From DTU032 sp964346175 (GTDB lineage: Bacteria > Bacillota > Clostridia > Saccharofermentanales > DTU023), in the NCBI GenBank assembly GCA_964346175.1, contig CAYFTG010000033.1, forward strand, positions 1 to 8,790: DNA of 8,790 nt, written 5' to 3'. Below the pieces are notes generated by a model. It worked only from the letters and a program-made list of their open reading frames with translations, had not been told where the DNA came from and searched no databases. The position numbers were made by a program, and so were the translations under genes. Positions 5,919 to 8,790 of this stretch are shown in pieces; position 1 is the first letter of the stretch; each line of letters starts with the position of its first letter.

Positions 5919-7083
5919 GCAATTTCTCAAGCTCTTATATAGGTACCGCAGTACACTCATACCTTATCTTGTGATTTTTTTGATAATCTTTGCCTCACTG
6001 ATCATGAGCGTCTCGCCTGACCTGGAGCAACTCAGTCTCTATGAGCCAAAAATCGTCGTCTTTGATCACGATGATTCCGCACTGTCGCGACACTTGACGA
6101 AGTTTCTCTATAGCAAGAATGAAAAGGTGGAGATTGAGGAAGACGCCACTGTGATTGGCGATGCCATCTTTGAAGATCGGATCAGTTATGCAGTCAGCAT
6201 CCCTGCTGGTTTTGAAGCCTCCTTTGGCAATAGCGGCAACTATACCGACCTGACCACTTATACCAATTACAACGATGGTTTAAATCAGCTAGTCGATAGC
6301 CAGATAGAGAGCTATCTTATGACTTGGGACAATTTCCGCATTGCATACGGCGGTACTGTGCCGGCAGCAGAGGCTGATGCTACCTTAGATTTGGTCGATG
6401 AAATAATGAGCAGCGAGGTTGAGGGCACTGTTCTGTCGACTGAGAACGGCGGCGACGTTGCTATCGTTGCCACCTACCTGCGCTATCTCAACTACATATT
6501 ATTGGTCTTAGGCTTCATGACCGTGGGTCGTGCCATCACAGTTGTGGAAGAGCCGACGCTTAAGCGTCGCGATCTTGTCAGCGGTTATCCGGAGAGGAAA
6601 CGGACTATGTGGCTCTTCATCAGTGCCTTTATTGTCATGCTCTTGATTTGGATACTGATGGCCCTAGTGATGTTGCTACTTACCGGTTTTTCAGTCATCG
6701 GTGAAACTAGCGTCCGCTGGATGCTACTCTCGAGCCTGATCCACGTCTTGTCGATTTCTACTCTGGTCTTGCTCTTGACGCACATTTTCCCCAGTGAAGG
6801 AACGACTTCTTTCTTAGGAACAATCATAGCTCTGGCCACGGCCTTCGCCACCGGCATATCTATACCGCGCGAGATAATCTGGCAACCACTGCAAACAGCC
6901 TTTTCTTTCCTCCCTACTTATTGGGATGTATCGAATCAGTACATATTGGAAGAGTCTGCTTACACTCAGTCAATTGATTTGACGAGTGTCTTGCAAAATA
7001 TCGGTATCATGCTGCTGATGGCTCTTGTCTTCTTCTGCCTGACTTTGATCTTGCGGCGTGTACGCGAAAAAGAAACGATTTAG
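5905..7083 (+). CDS. ABC-2 type permease, second of two (LnrN-like)
   Basis: The 392-residue protein has the same plan as its neighbour: helix 1 at about 17-35, an outer domain of about 155 residues, then helices at about 191-212, 235-260, 273-293, 300-320 and 364-384. A short cytoplasmic loop with EEPTLKRRDLVSGYPERKR (about 215-233) fits the conserved 'E...g..e.l..sp' region of ABC-2 permeases that contacts the ATPase. The outer domain is rich in Tyr, Thr and Asn and much less acidic than that of the first permease. The ATG at 5905 is set by a perfect AGGAGG 7 nt upstream; a TTG 21 bp earlier is unlikely. The start overlaps the end of the first permease by 14 bp, so the two are made together, consistent with a heterodimer. 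A hairpin follows 16 bp after the stop. Confidence 0.9.
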   Translation: MKVFKQFLKLLYRYRSTLIPYLVIFLIIFASLIMSVSPDLEQLSLYEPKIVVFDHDDSALSRHLTKFLYSKNEKVEIEEDATVIGDAIFEDRISYAVSIPAGFEASFGNSGNYTDLTTYTNYNDGLNQLVDSQIESYLMTWDNFRIAYGGTVPAAEADATLDLVDEIMSSEVEGTVLSTENGGDVAIVATYLRYLNYILLVLGFMTVGRAITVVEEPTLKRRDLVSGYPERKRTMWLFISAFIVMLLIWILMALVMLLLTGFSVIGETSVRWMLLSSLIHVLSISTLVLLLTHIFPSEGTTSFLGTIIALATAFATGISIPREIIWQPLQTAFSFLPTYWDVSNQYILEESAYTQSIDLTSVLQNIGIMLLMALVFFCLTLILRRVREKETI

Positions 7084-7099
7084 TTCTATTTCATACATT

Positions 7100-7133
7100 C
7101 TAGAAGCCAAGGTGAAATCCCCTTGGCTTCTAG
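7100..7133 (+). terminator. Long hairpin after the exporter operon, likely transcription end
   Basis: A perfect 13-bp inverted repeat, CTAGAAGCCAAGG (7100-7112) and its complement (7121-7133), encloses an 8-nt loop. It lies just after the second permease stop, so termination is the obvious role. However, neither strand has a real T-run after the stem (plus strand: TAAAGTTTCG), so it may act weakly, need Rho, or mainly protect the mRNA 3' end. Confidence 0.6.
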
Positions 7134-7142
7134 TAAAGTTTC

Positions 7143-7153
7143 GTGCCTGGCAC
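7143..7153. repeat. Short palindrome GTGCCTGGCAC
   Basis: GTGCC, a central T and GGCAC form a perfect 5-bp palindrome between the exporter hairpin and the tRNA terminator. From memory, GTGCCTGGCACC-like sequences recur between genes in various bacterial genomes, sometimes as parts of REP-like elements. A single copy in this window cannot show that. Confidence 0.25.
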
Positions 7154-7178
7154 CAAATATGAATTCCTTGACAGAAAC

Positions 7179-7209
7179 AAAAAACCCCTACAACTTTCGT
7201 TACAGGGGT
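7179..7209 (-). terminator. Rho-independent terminator of the tRNA transcript
   Basis: On the minus strand an 11-bp stem (arms 7199-7209 and 7184-7194, with two G-U pairs) closes a GAAA tetraloop and runs into six T residues (complement of 7179-7184). The hairpin starts only 2 bases after the CCA end of tRNA-Thr. It ends the tRNA transcript and any read-through from the CyuA-like gene. Confidence 0.93.
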
Positions 7210-7211
7210 CT

Positions 7212-7287
7212 TGGAGCCTTCTAAGGGAATTGAACCCTTGACCTCATCCTTACCATGGATGCGCTCTACCTACTGAGCTAAGAAGGC
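7212..7287 (-). tRNA. tRNA-Thr (anticodon GGT)
   Basis: The 76-nt gene folds into a full cloverleaf: acceptor stem GCCTTCT paired with AGAAGGC, D-arm GCTC/GAGC, anticodon stem CATCC/GGATG with loop ATGGTAA (anticodon GGT, reading ACC and ACU), and T-arm AAGGG/CCCTT with loop TTCAATT. The discriminator base is T and CCA is encoded. It is the second gene of a two-tRNA transcript, 21 bp after tRNA-Gly. Confidence 0.97.
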
Positions 7288-7308
7288 ACTTATTGTTTCT
7301 CCGCTCTT

Positions 7309-7382
7309 TGGAGCGGGTGAGGGGAATCGAACCCCCGTATTCAGCTTGGGAAGCTGATGTTCTGCCATTGAACTACACCCGC
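7309..7382 (-). tRNA. tRNA-Gly (anticodon CCC)
   Basis: The 74-nt gene has acceptor stem GCGGGTG/CACCCGC, D-arm GTTC/GAAC, anticodon stem TCAGC/GCTGA with loop TTCCCAA (anticodon CCC, reading GGG), and a T-arm with loop TTCGATT. CCA is encoded. CCC is the less universal glycine isoacceptor, usually present beside a TCC tRNA that can also read GGG. This is the first gene of the two-tRNA transcript. Confidence 0.96.
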
Positions 7383-7423
7383 GCAAGCGAGTGATCTCTC
7401 GCACCAGGAGCGCGACGCTTAGA

Positions 7424-7452
7424 AGTATAACTTAATATTTAGTTTGTTTCAA
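7424..7452 (-). promoter_or_regulatory. Sigma-A type promoter of the tRNA-Gly/tRNA-Thr transcript
   Basis: On the minus strand TTGAAA (complement of 7447-7452) and TATACT (complement of 7424-7429) are separated by exactly 17 bases, a near-consensus pair. The -35 box lies inside the last codons of the CyuA-like gene. Transcription should start near 7417, giving a leader of about 35 nt that contains a small hairpin (GCGAG/CTCGC, 7387-7402) just before the mature tRNA-Gly end. Confidence 0.8.
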
Positions 7453-8722
7453 GATCCTTCGCCTGTTTGTTCATCATTATCTTTAGCAGTGTACTATCCA
7501 TCTCTGCCATGCCTTCTTTGGAAATATGACTTACGTTTCTCATGCTCTCTTCGACGTCGGAACCGATCATGCCATCCGTCATCATTATTGAATGACCCTG
7601 CATGGCAACTACAGCTGCCTGCACAGCGGCATAGATACAAATGGAGACTTTGAGAGCACAGCCGGCTTTGGCACCATCGCAAATCATTCCGGTTAAAGTG
7701 CCGAACATATTTTGGGCAGCGGCAATAACTTCTTCCAAGCCTCCACCCATGAGCATGACTATGCCACCTGCCGCTCCGATCGAAGCGGGTACTGCACCGC
7801 AAAGAGGGGACAAGCGGCCGAAAGCTTTCTTCACATGAATAGCCAGTAAATGGCTGAGCGTGACGGCGCGGAGCAAAGCCTCTCGCTCACTGCCCAAATA
7901 TTCTGCGGCGGCTACGACCGAGACAGTCGCAGTCAGTCCCTGATTGCCACTGCCTGAGTTGCCCATCACCGGATAGATGGCTCCGGCCATGCGAGCATCT
8001 GTAGCTGCGGCCGTGCGCGAAGCACAATAATCTGAGAGAGATAGCTTATCCATTTGTTCTCTGATGGATGTGCCGACTTCCAAGCCGTATTTCTCTTCGA
8101 GTCCGGCATCGGCGATCTTCATATTCAGATCCAGTGCAGCTTCTATCTTTCCCAAGTGTGAGAGATCGACGGTCTGAGCGAATTGCCAGATATTAGCGAT
8201 ATCTCCTTCAACCAAGGCATCTTCCGGGTCCTGTGACACCTGCATGTCGTTCTGGTAGACGAGCTCACCATCCCGGCCCAGCTCCAAGATTAAATCGTGT
8301 TTATAAGCTATGACTGCCGATCCGCTACCGCCGGCAGTTTTTATCGTAACTTTAATATAGAGAAGGGGATCATGCCCGGAAACCTCGAGCTGTACTTTCT
8401 CTTCTTTTATCAGTGTGCGGGCCGCTTCGACTTCCTCTTCTTGAAGACCTTCCAGCACTTCTAGTGCACGCTCAGCATCTCCGGCAACAGCTCCGAGAGC
8501 CGCGGCAATTGCGACGCCTTTCTCTTGCGTACCGGGAATATTTACGCCCATCGCGTTTTTGTAGATGTTCACACTAGCGGAAACATGCATGCTCTCGATC
8601 TCATCGTAACCCGACTCTTTTCTCGCTAAAGCTGCGGCATAAGCAACAGCTATCGGTTCTGTGCAACCTAGAGCTATTACCAGCTCGTCTTCAAGTTGAT
8701 TCAAAAAGTATCTTTCGTTCAC
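7439..8722 (-). CDS. L-cysteine desulfidase / UPF0597 (CyuA-like) iron-sulphur enzyme
   Basis: The 427-residue cytoplasmic protein matches the UPF0597/CyuA family, related to the alpha part of iron-sulphur L-serine dehydratases. Family members break L-cysteine down to pyruvate, ammonia and sulphide using a [4Fe-4S] cluster. Diagnostic text includes ALGCTEPIAVA (residues 17-27), IPGTQEKG (62-69), a glycine-rich GNSGSGNQG (254-262), and CDGAKAGCALK (348-358). Cys20, Cys308, Cys348 and Cys355 are the likely cluster or catalytic cysteines; their spacing agrees with what I recall of the archaeal desulfidase. Cys233 and Cys362 are extra. The length is normal and the gene looks intact. The start is GTG with only a weak GGGTG upstream; no better in-frame start exists before a stop 48 bp upstream. 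A weak extended -10 (TGCTATTCT) lies near 8773-8780. Cysteine or serine as true substrate cannot be settled by sight. Confidence 0.88.
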   Translation of the reverse strand: MNERYFLNQLEDELVIALGCTEPIAVAYAAALARKESGYDEIESMHVSASVNIYKNAMGVNIPGTQEKGVAIAAALGAVAGDAERALEVLEGLQEEEVEAARTLIKEEKVQLEVSGHDPLLYIKVTIKTAGGSGSAVIAYKHDLILELGRDGELVYQNDMQVSQDPEDALVEGDIANIWQFAQTVDLSHLGKIEAALDLNMKIADAGLEEKYGLEVGTSIREQMDKLSLSDYCASRTAAATDARMAGAIYPVMGNSGSGNQGLTATVSVVAAAEYLGSEREALLRAVTLSHLLAIHVKKAFGRLSPLCGAVPASIGAAGGIVMLMGGGLEEVIAAAQNMFGTLTGMICDGAKAGCALKVSICIYAAVQAAVVAMQGHSIMMTDGMIGSDVEESMRNVSHISKEGMAEMDSTLLKIMMNKQAKDLETN

Positions 8723-8790
8723 ATTTGCACCCGGTTTCGCGCAAAAAATAATTTGCTGATATTGATGCTACTAGAATAGCACAAAGCACG

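Noticed and set aside
7143..7287. Phage or island attachment site at the tRNA-Thr 3' end
   Set aside because: No second copy of the tRNA 3' sequence, integrase or phage gene is visible; the tRNA keeps its own promoter and terminator.
7494..7802. 102-residue open frame on the minus strand inside the CyuA-like gene
   Set aside because: It is an out-of-frame shadow with abundant Cys, Arg, His and Ser, no ribosome site, and it overlaps a well-supported conserved gene.

Overview
The window looks like a chromosomal segment of a low-to-mid GC Gram-positive bacterium, most likely Bacillota (Clostridia-like). The reasons are strong AGGAGG-type ribosome binding sites, both tRNA genes encoding their CCA end, a DUF1002 (YpuA-type) exported protein, and a two-component system next to an ABC-2 exporter in the style of Bacillus LnrJK/LnrLMN. 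The species cannot be named from sequence alone. I see no insertion sequence, integrase, CRISPR array or rRNA.

Layout, left to right. (1) At 1-476, minus strand, lies the 5' part of a membrane protein resembling an FtsX/MacB-type ABC permease. Its frame is broken near position 115 and the protein continues in another frame to the left edge. (2) At 675-3561, minus strand, transcription runs from a membrane histidine kinase of the HisKA_3 class to a NarL/LuxR-type response regulator and then to a secreted DUF1002 protein. A perfect 9-bp stem with a T-run terminates this unit at 618-645. (3) Divergent from the kinase, at 3761-7083 on the plus strand, a tight three-gene operon encodes an ABC ATPase and two ABC-2 permeases. 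The genes overlap by 8 and 14 bp, and a hairpin follows at 7100-7133. (4) At 7179-7382, minus strand, tRNA-Gly(CCC) and tRNA-Thr(GGT) share a clear promoter and an excellent terminator. (5) At 7439-8722, minus strand, is an L-cysteine desulfidase/UPF0597 (CyuA-like) iron-sulphur enzyme.

How the genes may work together: the kinase and regulator share a 199-bp intergenic region with the exporter operon. Gene content and protein sizes (322, 398 and 392 residues) match exporters that remove membrane-active compounds and are switched on by their own two-component system. The simplest reading is that the kinase senses a membrane perturbation or drug, the regulator activates the divergent exporter, and the DUF1002 protein may be co-expressed. 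The tRNAs and the CyuA-like enzyme look like unrelated housekeeping or metabolic neighbours.

The least routine observations are the hidden second frame of the permease at the left edge, the duplicated FFSxLF tail of the DUF1002 protein, the dyad beside a -10 box in the divergent region, and the tRNA promoter whose -35 box lies inside the end of the cyuA-like gene. No gap without a gene exceeds 300 bases; the largest are 477-674 and 3562-3760, and their contents are described in the features.
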